A DNA stretch of 64,000 bases, from contig JAHDKO010000006.1 in assembly GCA_018436855.1 (NCBI GenBank), positions 62,001-126,000 of the forward strand, given 5' to 3'. Shown piece by piece: positions 17,901 to 26,121 of the stretch. The notes beneath the pieces are model-generated. The model was given only the letters and a program-made list of their open reading frames with translations, was not told the origin of the DNA and did no database searches. The position numbers and the translations under genes are program-made. Each line of letters starts with the position of its first letter. Position 1 is the first letter of the stretch. The stretch is from Deltaproteobacteria bacterium (GTDB lineage Bacteria > Desulfobacterota > Desulfomonilia > UBA1062).

Positions 17901-18797
17901 CTACCACCTGAACGCGGAAAGCAGGGCTCTCTGCCGGTCTATCTCCAGGTCGAGCTGCCCCATCAGGGCGATGAGGCCCTCGGTGCTGAAGTTCTCCCTC
18001 AGGTCGTACAGGACCGGCACGATCTTCTTGTCCATGGGGAGAAAATAGCGGTCCTTCAGGGGTGATACGCCCTTGATCGTGCACAGGAGATCGGCCAGGT
18101 GAACGCATGCCGCCAGGGCCTGATTCGAGCCGGACCGGTGCGGTTCGTGATGCCAGGCCACGGCATCGACGATCTCCCGGGGGAACATCCAGGCCTCCAG
18201 AAGTTTCCCTCCCACCTCTGCGTGCGTCATCCCGAAGAACTTCTCTTCCACGGCGTGGTAGGTGGTCCTGACATCCTGCCGCTCCAGCACGGTGAGCATC
18301 TCATTGAACTTTTCCGGGAGGTACTGGGAGAGAAACACCTTGCCCATGTCGTGAAGGAGTCCGCTCACGAAATACTTTCCGTCCATCCTGAGGTTGAGGT
18401 ACGAAGCGAGCATCCGGGATCCCACTCCCACGGAGAAACTGTGTCTCCAGAGTTTTTCCGTGAACTCCGAGCCTCTGCGGTCGAACAATTGGACAACCGA
18501 CATGCTCAAGGCTAGATTCTGAATCTCCTGAAACCCCAGAACCACCACGGCATGGGAGATGGTCGTCACCTTCTTGGTGAATCCCAGGTACGAGGAGTTG
18601 GCAACCGAGAGAATTCTCGCAGTCAGGGCGGGGTCGCTCTCGATCAGGGTGGTCAAATCGGAAGCGGATGAGTTCTTGCCTGAAGCCGCGTCCAGGATCT
18701 GGTGCACGATAAGGGGCAGGGTAAGGATATCCGTGCACCTCGAAAGGAGACCGAGAATGTGTTCCCTGCTCTGCTCGGAAAAGTATAGTTCCTCCAC
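17901..18797 (-). CDS. HDOD domain signalling protein (soluble)
   Basis: HDOD proteins are HD-like, usually non-hydrolytic, signalling modules. The 298-residue protein consists almost entirely of one HDOD domain at about 20-215, including ESDPALTARILSVANSSYLG and SGLLHDMGK, plus a helical tail. No membrane segment is seen. The start is GTG at 18797. The start lies in the 3' arm of an inverted repeat, which could hide it in the mRNA. The neighbouring divergent gene also encodes an HDOD protein. The partner or signal is unknown. Confidence 0.88.
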   Translation of the reverse strand: MEELYFSEQSREHILGLLSRCTDILTLPLIVHQILDAASGKNSSASDLTTLIESDPALTARILSVANSSYLGFTKKVTTISHAVVVLGFQEIQNLALSMSVVQLFDRRGSEFTEKLWRHSFSVGVGSRMLASYLNLRMDGKYFVSGLLHDMGKVFLSQYLPEKFNEMLTVLERQDVRTTYHAVEEKFFGMTHAEVGGKLLEAWMFPREIVDAVAWHHEPHRSGSNQALAACVHLADLLCTIKGVSPLKDRYFLPMDKKIVPVLYDLRENFSTEGLIALMGQLDLEIDRQRALLSAFRW

Positions 18798-18820
18798 TCT
18801 TCAATCACTCGGAAGAGTGG
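18794..18820 (-). promoter_or_regulatory. Inverted repeat covering the GTG start of the HDOD gene
   Basis: On the minus transcript CCACTCTTC (18820-18812) can pair with GAAGAGTGG (18802-18794), nine base pairs with a nine-base loop. The GTG start (18797-18795) and the purine-rich GAAGA just before it are inside the 3' arm. A related AAAGAGTGG copy lies at about 18889-18897 in the same intergenic region. Confidence 0.6.
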
Positions 18821-18921
18821 GCCGCTTTCTTTAGAGCACTTTCATATCCGGGATGAAGGGATAACTTTCCCATGACATGAATTCTCCTAAAGAGTGGCCC
18901 TCGGTTTCCCGATAAGACAAA

Positions 18922-20007
18922 ATGATGGAAACCGGACAGATAGTGTGGATTATCCTTTATGCGGTGATCGGGCTTGCTGCAGTTGCGATCCTCGTGAAGA
19001 TCCGCTCGAATAAAACCGCTATCCCCAGAAAGAAAGCCCCTGCCCACTATGTCAGCATCTCGGCCGAAGACAACCTCGATACCTTCGCGACCGCTTACGA
19101 CCTCGACTGGAGACCCGAGAGAGAGCTGCTCACCGGAATCCCTCCCGAGGTTGAAAAGATTATAAACAGTATCGATTCGATCTCGCCCCTGATAACCGAC
19201 CTCTCGGCGAGGCTGAACGATCCGGACATCAACCCCAAGGATATCAGCAGGCTCATCATAACCGACCAGGGGCTCACCTCATTCATACTCAAACGGGTGA
19301 ATTCGCCCTATTACGGGCTTGTACAAAAGGTCGACAATATCTTCAACGCGATCGTGATCCTCGGCTACAACGAAATCTATCGCATCGTCATGGAAGAACG
19401 GGCGTCCAGGATCGGGATCAAGCCCAACCGCGAGGAATGGATTCACGCAAACCTCACCTCCACGATCGCGGCCTACCTTGCCAGCGCATCGAGAATCGGG
19501 GTTCCGGGAGGAACCATGGTCACCTTGGGCATGCTCCATGATATCGCCAGAACCATCATGCTGCAGTCCCTCCCCCAGCCCGACAGCGGTTTTTCCCATG
19601 ATCCGAGAGAGCGGTTGAGACAGGAGACCGAGCTCTACGGCATTGATCACGCCACCCTGGGAGGCATCCTCGCCAAGCGCTGGCAGATGCCCGAGAGGCT
19701 GAGCAACGCGATCGGGCGGCATCACTGGCCCATGTTCTGGCCCTTGAGGGAAGTGGCCCAGGCATCACCCGATGTCATCAAGGAGCTGGCTATCCTGAGC
19801 ATATCGGACATTGCGGCAAAGAATTTCAGCCAGGATATCACCGGCACCTATATCGGCGATGATTATTACCGTTTCGTCAAAAAGCAGCCCAAGATAGAGA
19901 GCATCCTCATGCCCGAGATCACGAGAGACCTCAAGAGGATACGGCACATCGGAGAGGTGAAGCAGGGTGAATCGGGAGCGCCCCGGGAGGGGTCGTATCA
20001 GGGATAA
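18922..20007 (+). CDS. Membrane-anchored HDOD domain protein
   Basis: The 361-residue protein starts with one membrane helix (IVWIILYAVIGLAAVAILV, about residues 7-25), followed by a linker. An HDOD domain covers about 75-290, including TDQGLTSFILKRVNSPYYG and LGMLHDIARTIM. The anchor would hold the sensor domain at the inner membrane. It is transcribed away from the soluble HDOD gene across a 124-base divergent region. A second ATG three bases downstream is equally possible. The function of the pair is not known; HDOD proteins elsewhere act in regulation, chemotaxis-like or surface pathways. Confidence 0.85.
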   Translation: MMETGQIVWIILYAVIGLAAVAILVKIRSNKTAIPRKKAPAHYVSISAEDNLDTFATAYDLDWRPERELLTGIPPEVEKIINSIDSISPLITDLSARLNDPDINPKDISRLIITDQGLTSFILKRVNSPYYGLVQKVDNIFNAIVILGYNEIYRIVMEERASRIGIKPNREEWIHANLTSTIAAYLASASRIGVPGGTMVTLGMLHDIARTIMLQSLPQPDSGFSHDPRERLRQETELYGIDHATLGGILAKRWQMPERLSNAIGRHHWPMFWPLREVAQASPDVIKELAILSISDIAAKNFSQDITGTYIGDDYYRFVKKQPKIESILMPEITRDLKRIRHIGEVKQGESGAPREGSYQG

Positions 20008-20074
20008 ACCTTAAGAACGGCTAAGGGGAAAGGCTCCTATCGATGCGCATTTCCCCGGTTCCTGCCTATAAGGA

Positions 20075-20338
20075 CTAGCTGATCAGCTGAGAAATCCTGT
20101 ACTGATTCAGATTGTGCACATCGGCCGACGAATTCTCCATCTTCCTCATGACATCGGTCAACAGCTCACGGGCCTCCTCGACATTCTCTGCCTCTGAACG
20201 GGAAGCCGCCCTGTTTTCAACGGATATGATATCTTCCATCCTGCTCTGGCTATCCACCTTTTCCTGAGCCTTTTTCTGATGGTCTCCGTCTTTCTTCACG
20301 AGATTGATAACATTCGATATTTCAGGATTAATCTTCAT
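20075..20338 (-). CDS. Small hypothetical protein, charged and helical
   Basis: I do not recognise this 87-residue protein. It is rich in Glu, Lys, Ser and Asn, lacks cysteine and membrane segments, and is probably helical. AAAGGGGAATAGT precedes the ATG, so translation is credible. It lies 56 bases downstream of rsmI on the same strand and converges with the membrane HDOD gene. The C-terminal part, from EEARELLTDVMRKM onward, looks like an amphipathic helix and may be a binding segment. Confidence 0.65.
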   Translation of the reverse strand: MKINPEISNVINLVKKDGDHQKKAQEKVDSQSRMEDIISVENRAASRSEAENVEEARELLTDVMRKMENSSADVHNLNQYRISQLIS

Positions 20339-20394
20339 ACTATTCCCCTTTTCAGAGTTCTACATCTCACGTATCGTCATCCGGAGAAAAAACT

Positions 20395-21255
20395 TTAGCC
20401 AAGATCCTGAAGTATTTCGTAAATCCGGTTTCTTCTCAAGCCCGTCTCATCCACCAGAACCCGGAGGATATCCTTCTTCGAATACGCCCGGTCCATGAGC
20501 TGACGAGCCCTTTTCTTCAACACATCTTCACCGACCGTTGATTCCTGTTCAGCCCCCTGCACCACGACCGTGATCTCCCCGACTTCGCGGCGGTTGGACA
20601 ACTCTCTCAACACATCGCCGGCAGTGCCGAAAAGATGCTCCTCATGCATCTTCGATATCTCGCGCGCAAGAAAAACCGGCCGATCCCCCAGGTGCTCATC
20701 CAGAAGCGTCAAGGTCGCGATGATCCTGTGGGGCGATTCATAAAACACTGTGTGGTCCGATGAGAGCTCCATCCGCATGACCTCCCGCACCGCTGCGCTC
20801 TTCTGCCTGGGAAAGAAGCCCATGAACCGGAATGCTCCGCTGAAGCCCGACGCGGACACGGCAGCGGTCACGGCACTGGGCCCAGGGAGTGCTTCGATCC
20901 TCACACCCATGTCTCTGGCCGTCCGGATCAGCACAGAGCCCGGGTCGCTGATCAGCGGGGTACCGGCGTCGCTGACCAGCGCAACGCTCCTGCCTCCGGC
21001 CAGCTCTTCCATGATCCGGGACGCCTTCTTTTTTTCGCTGAACTTCTCATACGAAACCAGTGGTGTATGAATCCCATATGCAGACAATAGCTTGCGTGTA
21101 TGTCTCGTATCTTCGCAGGCGATGAGATCGACCTCGCGAAGCACATCCAGGGCCCTCAGAGTGATATCCTTGAGATTCCCGATAGGTGTGGGGACGAGAA
21201 AAAGCGTAGCTTTGACCGCATCTTGAGATGCTTTTTCCTCTTTCTCAGCAACCAT
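20395..21255 (-). CDS. rsmI: 16S rRNA 2'-O-ribose methyltransferase RsmI
   Basis: RsmI methylates the ribose of C1402 in 16S rRNA. The 286-residue protein has PTPIGNLKDIT at about 23-33, CEDTRHTRKLL near 47-57 and LVSDAGTPLISDPG near 92-105, the standard tetrapyrrole-methylase fold motifs. The C-terminal helical domain ends in a short helix-turn-helix-like tail. No ribosome-binding site is visible before the ATG, so the mRNA may have a very short leader. It is divergent from the PLP decarboxylase across 50 bases. Confidence 0.95.
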   Translation of the reverse strand: MVAEKEEKASQDAVKATLFLVPTPIGNLKDITLRALDVLREVDLIACEDTRHTRKLLSAYGIHTPLVSYEKFSEKKKASRIMEELAGGRSVALVSDAGTPLISDPGSVLIRTARDMGVRIEALPGPSAVTAAVSASGFSGAFRFMGFFPRQKSAAVREVMRMELSSDHTVFYESPHRIIATLTLLDEHLGDRPVFLAREISKMHEEHLFGTAGDVLRELSNRREVGEITVVVQGAEQESTVGEDVLKKRARQLMDRAYSKKDILRVLVDETGLRRNRIYEILQDLG

Positions 21256-21258
21256 AGA

Positions 21259-21287
21259 TTGTGCTATATATCAATTTTGCATAAAAT
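21259..21287 (+). promoter_or_regulatory. Probable sigma-70 type promoter of the PLP decarboxylase
   Basis: TTGTGC (21259-21264) and TAAAAT (21282-21287) are separated by 17 bases. Transcription would begin near 21294, about 12 bases before the ATG at 21306, giving a very short leader. Confidence 0.5.
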
Positions 21288-21305
21288 CAAATACGAGGGT
21301 TCTCT

Positions 21306-23030
21306 ATGGAGTCGTTAAAACTCGGGAATCATTCGCACCAGAAAAGAATAGAGGCAACATCCGCGTATATGAAGAAGCTCTTCATCATGCCCGATTCATC
21401 GGACAGATTCGTTGAGTTCGGCATTCACCTTCTTGATATGATACATGATTTCTTCAAGGAAAAAGGGGGGATCCACTCATCCGTTTCCATAGAAGAACTT
21501 GCCTGCATATTCAACAAGACCGATATACCATGCGCGCCCATGCTGATCAAGGATGTTCTCTCCGAGATCAAAAACAATGTCATCAAGCATTCGGTAAAGG
21601 TGGCCAACCCCTATTATATCGGCCATATGACGAGCGCCATCCCCTACTTCATGATCCTGCTCGAGATGATCGCCGTGAGCCTCAACCAGAACCAGGTGAA
21701 GATCGAGAGCGCCAAGGCGTCTTCACTCGTGGAGAGGGAATTTCTCTGCTGGATGCATAGGCTCGTGTACAACAACACTGATCAGTTCTACGCCGCCAAT
21801 GTCCAGAACCCGAATGTAGCGCTGGGGAACATCACCTCGGATGGAACGATCTCCAATCTCACCGCGCTCACGCTGGCCATGGCAAAGGCCTTCCCTCCTG
21901 ATGGAAAGGCCTTTCGGGGGGTTCGCATCGAAGGGCTCGTCCGCGCCCTTGACTACTATGGGTACCGCCAGGCAAAGGTTCTGGTGTCCAAGCGGGGACA
22001 CTACTCGATCTGCAAGGCCGGCACCATTCTCGGCATCGGGGAGAAGGGCGTGGCCCATGTCCCCGTTCATCCGTGCGAGCACAAGATCGACCTCTCCCGG
22101 CTCTATCAGATAATCGAGAGAACCCGCAGGAAAGATAAGCTCGTGGGCAAGCCAACCAAGTTTGTCGCCATAGTCGGCATTGCAGGCACCACGGAGACCG
22201 GGAACATCGACGACCTCGATGAGCTGGCCAGGGTAGCTGAAGAAATCGGCACGCACTTCCACGTGGATGCGGCCTGGGGCGGCGGGGCCCTGCTCATGGA
22301 TGCGGAAAGGGAGATGATGAAGGGCATCGAGAAGGCCGACACGGTTTCTCTCGACGCGCACAAACTCCTGTTTGCCCCCAACAGCATGGGGATCTGCCTG
22401 TTCAAGAACGATTGCGACTCCAAACTCCTGTACCACACCTCGAACTACATCATCCGCAAGGGCTCCATCGACCAGGGCAGATTCACCATTGAGGGATCGC
22501 GGCAGTTTGCCAGCCTCAAGCCCTGGGCCTCGCTCAAGGTCCTGGGTAAAAACGGCTACAGGCTGATCTTTGCCCATGCGAGGAAGCTTCAGGATACCTT
22601 TGTGGACCTGGTGGAGAAAGACCCCCTGTTCGAACTGCTGAACAGACCCCAGCTCTATATCATCAACTACCGGTTCGTACCCGAGGAGCTGAAGGCCGAA
22701 CTGGATGCCCTCATGGAGCATCCCAAGCAGAACTCCCTGAAAATAACCGCCCTGAACAGGTTGATCAACACCCTGAACATCGAGCTGCACAAGACCATAC
22801 GGGAGCACGACACCTCGTTCGTGTCCAGGACGCAGCTGGAGTCGACCCGGTACGCTCCGAGAAAGATCGTGGTCCTGCGCGCGATCACCGTCAACCCCAA
22901 CACCGAGCCCTACATGCTCAGGAAGGTGCTCAACGAGCACCGGAGCATGGGAATCAGGATCTGGGAGGAGTCGAAGGACTCCATCGATCGTTACGGCCAT
23001 GAATGTGGGTGTTCGGCCAGCGCGAGGTGA
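21306..23030 (+). CDS. Group II PLP-dependent amino acid decarboxylase, PanP-like
   Basis: The 574-residue protein is a fold-type I, group II decarboxylase (glutamate, aspartate or aromatic amino acid). The substrate-domain segment NPYYIGHMTSAIPYF is near 98-112. HVDAAWGGGALL holds the PLP-binding Asp, and SLDAHKLLFAP holds the Schiff-base lysine K353. Length and motif style resemble PanP, which makes beta-alanine from aspartate in some bacteria; a glutamate or tyrosine decarboxylase is the alternative. The last dozen codons overlap a reading frame that encodes a glycosyltransferase relic, so the native C-terminus may have been altered. Subfamily assignment is tentative. Confidence 0.85.
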   Translation: MESLKLGNHSHQKRIEATSAYMKKLFIMPDSSDRFVEFGIHLLDMIHDFFKEKGGIHSSVSIEELACIFNKTDIPCAPMLIKDVLSEIKNNVIKHSVKVANPYYIGHMTSAIPYFMILLEMIAVSLNQNQVKIESAKASSLVEREFLCWMHRLVYNNTDQFYAANVQNPNVALGNITSDGTISNLTALTLAMAKAFPPDGKAFRGVRIEGLVRALDYYGYRQAKVLVSKRGHYSICKAGTILGIGEKGVAHVPVHPCEHKIDLSRLYQIIERTRRKDKLVGKPTKFVAIVGIAGTTETGNIDDLDELARVAEEIGTHFHVDAAWGGGALLMDAEREMMKGIEKADTVSLDAHKLLFAPNSMGICLFKNDCDSKLLYHTSNYIIRKGSIDQGRFTIEGSRQFASLKPWASLKVLGKNGYRLIFAHARKLQDTFVDLVEKDPLFELLNRPQLYIINYRFVPEELKAELDALMEHPKQNSLKITALNRLINTLNIELHKTIREHDTSFVSRTQLESTRYAPRKIVVLRAITVNPNTEPYMLRKVLNEHRSMGIRIWEESKDSIDRYGHECGCSASAR

Positions 23031-23090
23031 GCATATTGCATTTCTCGATCACGATGATCTTTTTTACGAGACGGCTGGATTGAAAAGATC
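22999..23090 (+). pseudogene. Relic of a family 2 glycosyltransferase gene
   Basis: In the frame starting at 22999 the peptide NVGVRPARGEHIAFLDHDDL matches the core GT-A motif of family 2 glycosyltransferases (N-x-G-x3-A-x-GEYIAFLDxDD). No GT2 sequence precedes it in frame, where the decarboxylase runs in another frame, and similarity fades after about residue 30. The frame stays open to 23298, but the rest is not GT-like. It appears to be a decayed internal fragment at the border of the glycan locus. Confidence 0.6.
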
Positions 23091-23310
23091 GTCTGACAAT
23101 CCTCTATATGGTTTGGTATTTCCCTCCCCGCAAGGGTCGATCATTCGGGCAAAACTATGCAAACCAGGAAAATCCCGTACCATACAGGGCAACCTATCGT
23201 CAGACGAAGGGCCGCATCCCGGCGCCGCTCAGCATTTATCCTGTTCGGCTCGGTGTCGCCTGGCTCTTGCTCGGATTTTTCTTTTTTGCACGGCTTAAGG
23301 GGATAGACTC

Positions 23311-24060
23311 ATGTCACTTCAGAAGTGGGCTCTCTTCTTGAAAAAAATGTTTTCCCTGCCGACAAAACGGGACGTGGCGAACAGGAGCTCACGTGCTTTC
23401 ATAGAGTACCTGAGGCGCAAAGGGGTGCGTATCGGTGAGGACTGTGAATTCTTCAAGCCTGCAACCCAGTTTGTGGACCCCAGCAATCCGGAGCTCATCA
23501 CCATCGGCGATAAGGTCAAGATCTCCCTTGAAACCGCCATGCTCACCCACGGGTTTGAATACAGTGTCCTCAGAGAGCTGCATCCCGGTGAATGTTTCGG
23601 GTCTGCTGGTCCTGTGACCATCGGCAATAACGTGTTCATCGGGATGAGAAGCATGATTCTGAAAGATACCGTGATCGGCGACAACTGCGTGATCGGAGCC
23701 GGGAGCGTAGTAAAGGGGCTCATCCCCGACAACTCCGTGGCAGCGGGCAACCCTGCCCGTGTCATCATGTCCATCGAAGATCTTTACAGGAAGTACAAGA
23801 TGCGCGAGATAGACGAAGCCCGTGAGTTCGCATGGACTCTCTATCGAAATCGCAGCACACCGCCGGTGCTCGGGGATTTCACAGAATTCTTCCATCTTTT
23901 TGCGACTGTCGAAGATGCTGAGGAAGCAGGCATCGACGTAAAGAGACAGACAACTCCTGCATACTATGAGAATTTCAGACAGCGCAACACAAGGCGTTTT
24001 TCAGGATTCGAAGATTTCCTGGAGTTCTGTGAAATTCCAACAAGCCGGGATAATGGTTAA
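23311..24060 (+). CDS. Hexapeptide-repeat acyltransferase
   Basis: The 249-residue protein has left-handed beta-helix repeats, e.g. VTIGNNVFIGMRSMIL and TVIGDNCVIGAGSVV at about 105-135, typical of O- or N-acetyltransferases that modify sugars (WcaF/Maa-like). A histidine in AMLTHGFEYS near residue 88 is a candidate catalytic base. The tail after about residue 160 is helical and less conserved. A glycosyltransferase follows after 18 bases, so it probably acetylates a glycan or sugar nucleotide of this locus. The acceptor is not known. Confidence 0.85.
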   Translation: MSLQKWALFLKKMFSLPTKRDVANRSSRAFIEYLRRKGVRIGEDCEFFKPATQFVDPSNPELITIGDKVKISLETAMLTHGFEYSVLRELHPGECFGSAGPVTIGNNVFIGMRSMILKDTVIGDNCVIGAGSVVKGLIPDNSVAAGNPARVIMSIEDLYRKYKMREIDEAREFAWTLYRNRSTPPVLGDFTEFFHLFATVEDAEEAGIDVKRQTTPAYYENFRQRNTRRFSGFEDFLEFCEIPTSRDNG

Positions 24061-24078
24061 GAAAGGACAACCTCTCGC

Positions 24079-25113
24079 ATGATATATTACTGGTCACCGG
24101 ACTACCGGACCCCTGTGGGCGGCGTGAAGATCCTTTACCGCCATGTGGACATCCTCAACCGCAACGGGTACGAGGCGTCAGTGCTTCACCGTCACCGGGG
24201 GTTCCGATGCACGTGGTTCGAGAACACCACACGCATCTCGTACATCAGGAAAACAAAGCTCAGCGACGATGATTATCTCGTAATTCCAGAAAATTACGGA
24301 TCTCTCTATGTGAACCCCTCATCCCGCCCCAAGGCGGCCAAGGTGTTCAACCGGCTCTTCGCAACCCCTGCCGGGAAAGTGATCTTCAATCAGAACACGT
24401 ACAATACCTTTGCCGGCCATACCGCATCCCGCGGCGATCTCCGAACCGTGTATAAAGACAAAGGCATCGCCGCCGCAATGGTTGTCTCGGATGATAACAG
24501 GGAATATCTGGCATTTGCATTTCCGGATGTCCGGATATTCAGGATACACAACGCCATCAATCGGGAGCTGTTCGCCTTCCATGAGGATAAGAAGCGGCAG
24601 ATCTGCTTCATGCCGCGGAAGAATCCCGAGCACGCGATCCAGGTGATCAACCTGTTGAAGCACCGGGGCGACCTGGACGGCTTTGCCGTCGTGCCCATCG
24701 AGGGCAAAACCGAAAAGGAGACCGCCCGCATCATGCAGGAATCCCTGATATTCCTGAGCTTCGGATATCCCGAGGGGTTCTCGCTGCCGCCGGCCGAGGC
24801 CATGTCGTGCGGGTGCATCGTCATAGGCTATCACGGCATGGGAGGCAGGGAGTATTTCAACCCCAACTATTGCTTTCCCGTCGAGATGGGAGACGTCCTG
24901 GAGTTTGCCAGGCAGGTTGGCAAGGTGCTCGAAATCTCGTCTCACAGCCCCAATACCTTGCGGAGGATGGCCCGGAAAGCCTCTGCATTCATCAATGGAT
25001 GCTATTCAGAAGAGCGCGAGCAGAACGATGTGCTCGACTGCTGGACAGAGATCATGCACGGCACGCGGTACTCGAAGGCCTTGGATGAAAGGCGAACCTC
25101 CGAGATTTCTTGA
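24079..25113 (+). CDS. Glycosyltransferase, GT-B fold (GT4-like)
   Basis: This 344-residue protein has a GT-B layout. An N-terminal segment PVGGVKILYRHVDILNRNGY contacts the acceptor, and a C-terminal EX7E-like donor site is found in GFSLPPAEAMSCGCIVIG near 233-250. No signal peptide or membrane helix is seen, so it should act at the cytoplasmic face of the inner membrane. It follows the acyltransferase by 18 bases and converges on the next, minus-strand, glycosyltransferase with 9 bases between. Donor and acceptor are unknown. Confidence 0.8.
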   Translation: MIYYWSPDYRTPVGGVKILYRHVDILNRNGYEASVLHRHRGFRCTWFENTTRISYIRKTKLSDDDYLVIPENYGSLYVNPSSRPKAAKVFNRLFATPAGKVIFNQNTYNTFAGHTASRGDLRTVYKDKGIAAAMVVSDDNREYLAFAFPDVRIFRIHNAINRELFAFHEDKKRQICFMPRKNPEHAIQVINLLKHRGDLDGFAVVPIEGKTEKETARIMQESLIFLSFGYPEGFSLPPAEAMSCGCIVIGYHGMGGREYFNPNYCFPVEMGDVLEFARQVGKVLEISSHSPNTLRRMARKASAFINGCYSEEREQNDVLDCWTEIMHGTRYSKALDERRTSEIS

Positions 25114-25122
25114 GTGACCCGG

Positions 25123-26121
25123 TCACGGGTCTTTCCGTACGATCGCCTGAAGTATCTTCGGGGCGTTGGCCTCGGTGGTGTACCCCTCATCAAGGGTTCT
25201 CCGGCCATTCATGCCCATCGTCCGCCTCAGACCCGCATCAAGGACGAGTCGTGAGAGGGTCTCGATCCATTCCGGCTCCGACCCTGCCCAATACCCGTTA
25301 TCGCCCGGCACGACCACGTCCCGGTTCACCCCTACCGGCGTACAGACCGCCGGCACGCCGACTCCGAAATACTGCAGGATCTTCAGCCCGCACTTGCCCC
25401 AGGACCAGGGGTCGTCGACAAGGGGCATCACTCCGATATCCATGTCCATCAGCTCGGCGACCTCGGTCTCCTGGGACCACAGCACCTTTCTCACCGGAAT
25501 GTGATCGCAGTCGAAGAAGGTGTCGCAGACGATTTTCAGCTCGACCTTGCCGGAGAACCTCCTCCCAATCTCCTCGAAAACATTCTTGAGCCTTTTCAGG
25601 TAGTGAATGCTCCCGTGGTCGCCGATCCAGCCGATCGTGACCCGCTCTTTGTGTTGCGTGCAGTCTTTCAGACAATACCTCTGCGCAGGTATCGAGGTCG
25701 GAATGACCACGACACGGGAATGATGACGGGAGGCCTGCTCCTGAAGGAAGGTGTTGCCCGCGATGATGACATCGCTGCAGCGGGCCATGTTCCTGAAACG
25801 CCGCTCGCGGGTTCTCGAATAGGGAGATCTCGCCAGGGTGTTCTTGAACATGACCGCATCGTCGAGATCATAGACAACCCTTCTCGCCTGCCTGCGAAAG
25901 AGAGGGAGGAACGGAAAATGGAACCGCTTTCTCTGAACGAACACGCAGTCGTACCGGGGGAGAATCGCGGACAGCGTGACGTATTCTCCAGGAGATCGGG
26001 GGAACTCCCTGAGAGTACAGACGACCCCGTGCTCCTGGAGATACGGGATGTACTGCAGGATCCGATACCTGCTCGCCGCGATCTCTCTGCCCTGGATCAG
26101 TATCAGGAGATTATTGCTCAT
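25123..26121 (-). CDS. Glycosyltransferase, GT4-like
   Basis: The 332-residue protein has GT-B features: YDLDDAVMF near residue 90, TIGWIGDHGSIHYL near 162-175 and the donor-site segment CGLKILQYFGVGVPAVCTPVG near 243-263. The ASRYRILQY start is common in glycosyltransferases of surface-polysaccharide loci. It overlaps the upstream glycosyltransferase by 11 bases, so the two are translationally coupled. The sugar specificity cannot be inferred. Confidence 0.82.
   Translation of the reverse strand: MSNNLLILIQGREIAASRYRILQYIPYLQEHGVVCTLREFPRSPGEYVTLSAILPRYDCVFVQRKRFHFPFLPLFRRQARRVVYDLDDAVMFKNTLARSPYSRTRERRFRNMARCSDVIIAGNTFLQEQASRHHSRVVVIPTSIPAQRYCLKDCTQHKERVTIGWIGDHGSIHYLKRLKNVFEEIGRRFSGKVELKIVCDTFFDCDHIPVRKVLWSQETEVAELMDMDIGVMPLVDDPWSWGKCGLKILQYFGVGVPAVCTPVGVNRDVVVPGDNGYWAGSEPEWIETLSRLVLDAGLRRTMGMNGRRTLDEGYTTEANAPKILQAIVRKDP

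Noticed and set aside
20025-20056. GGGGAAA...TTTCCCC pair between the convergent HDOD and small-protein genes
   Set aside because: It has only seven base pairs with an 18-base loop and no T tract, too weak to call as a terminator.
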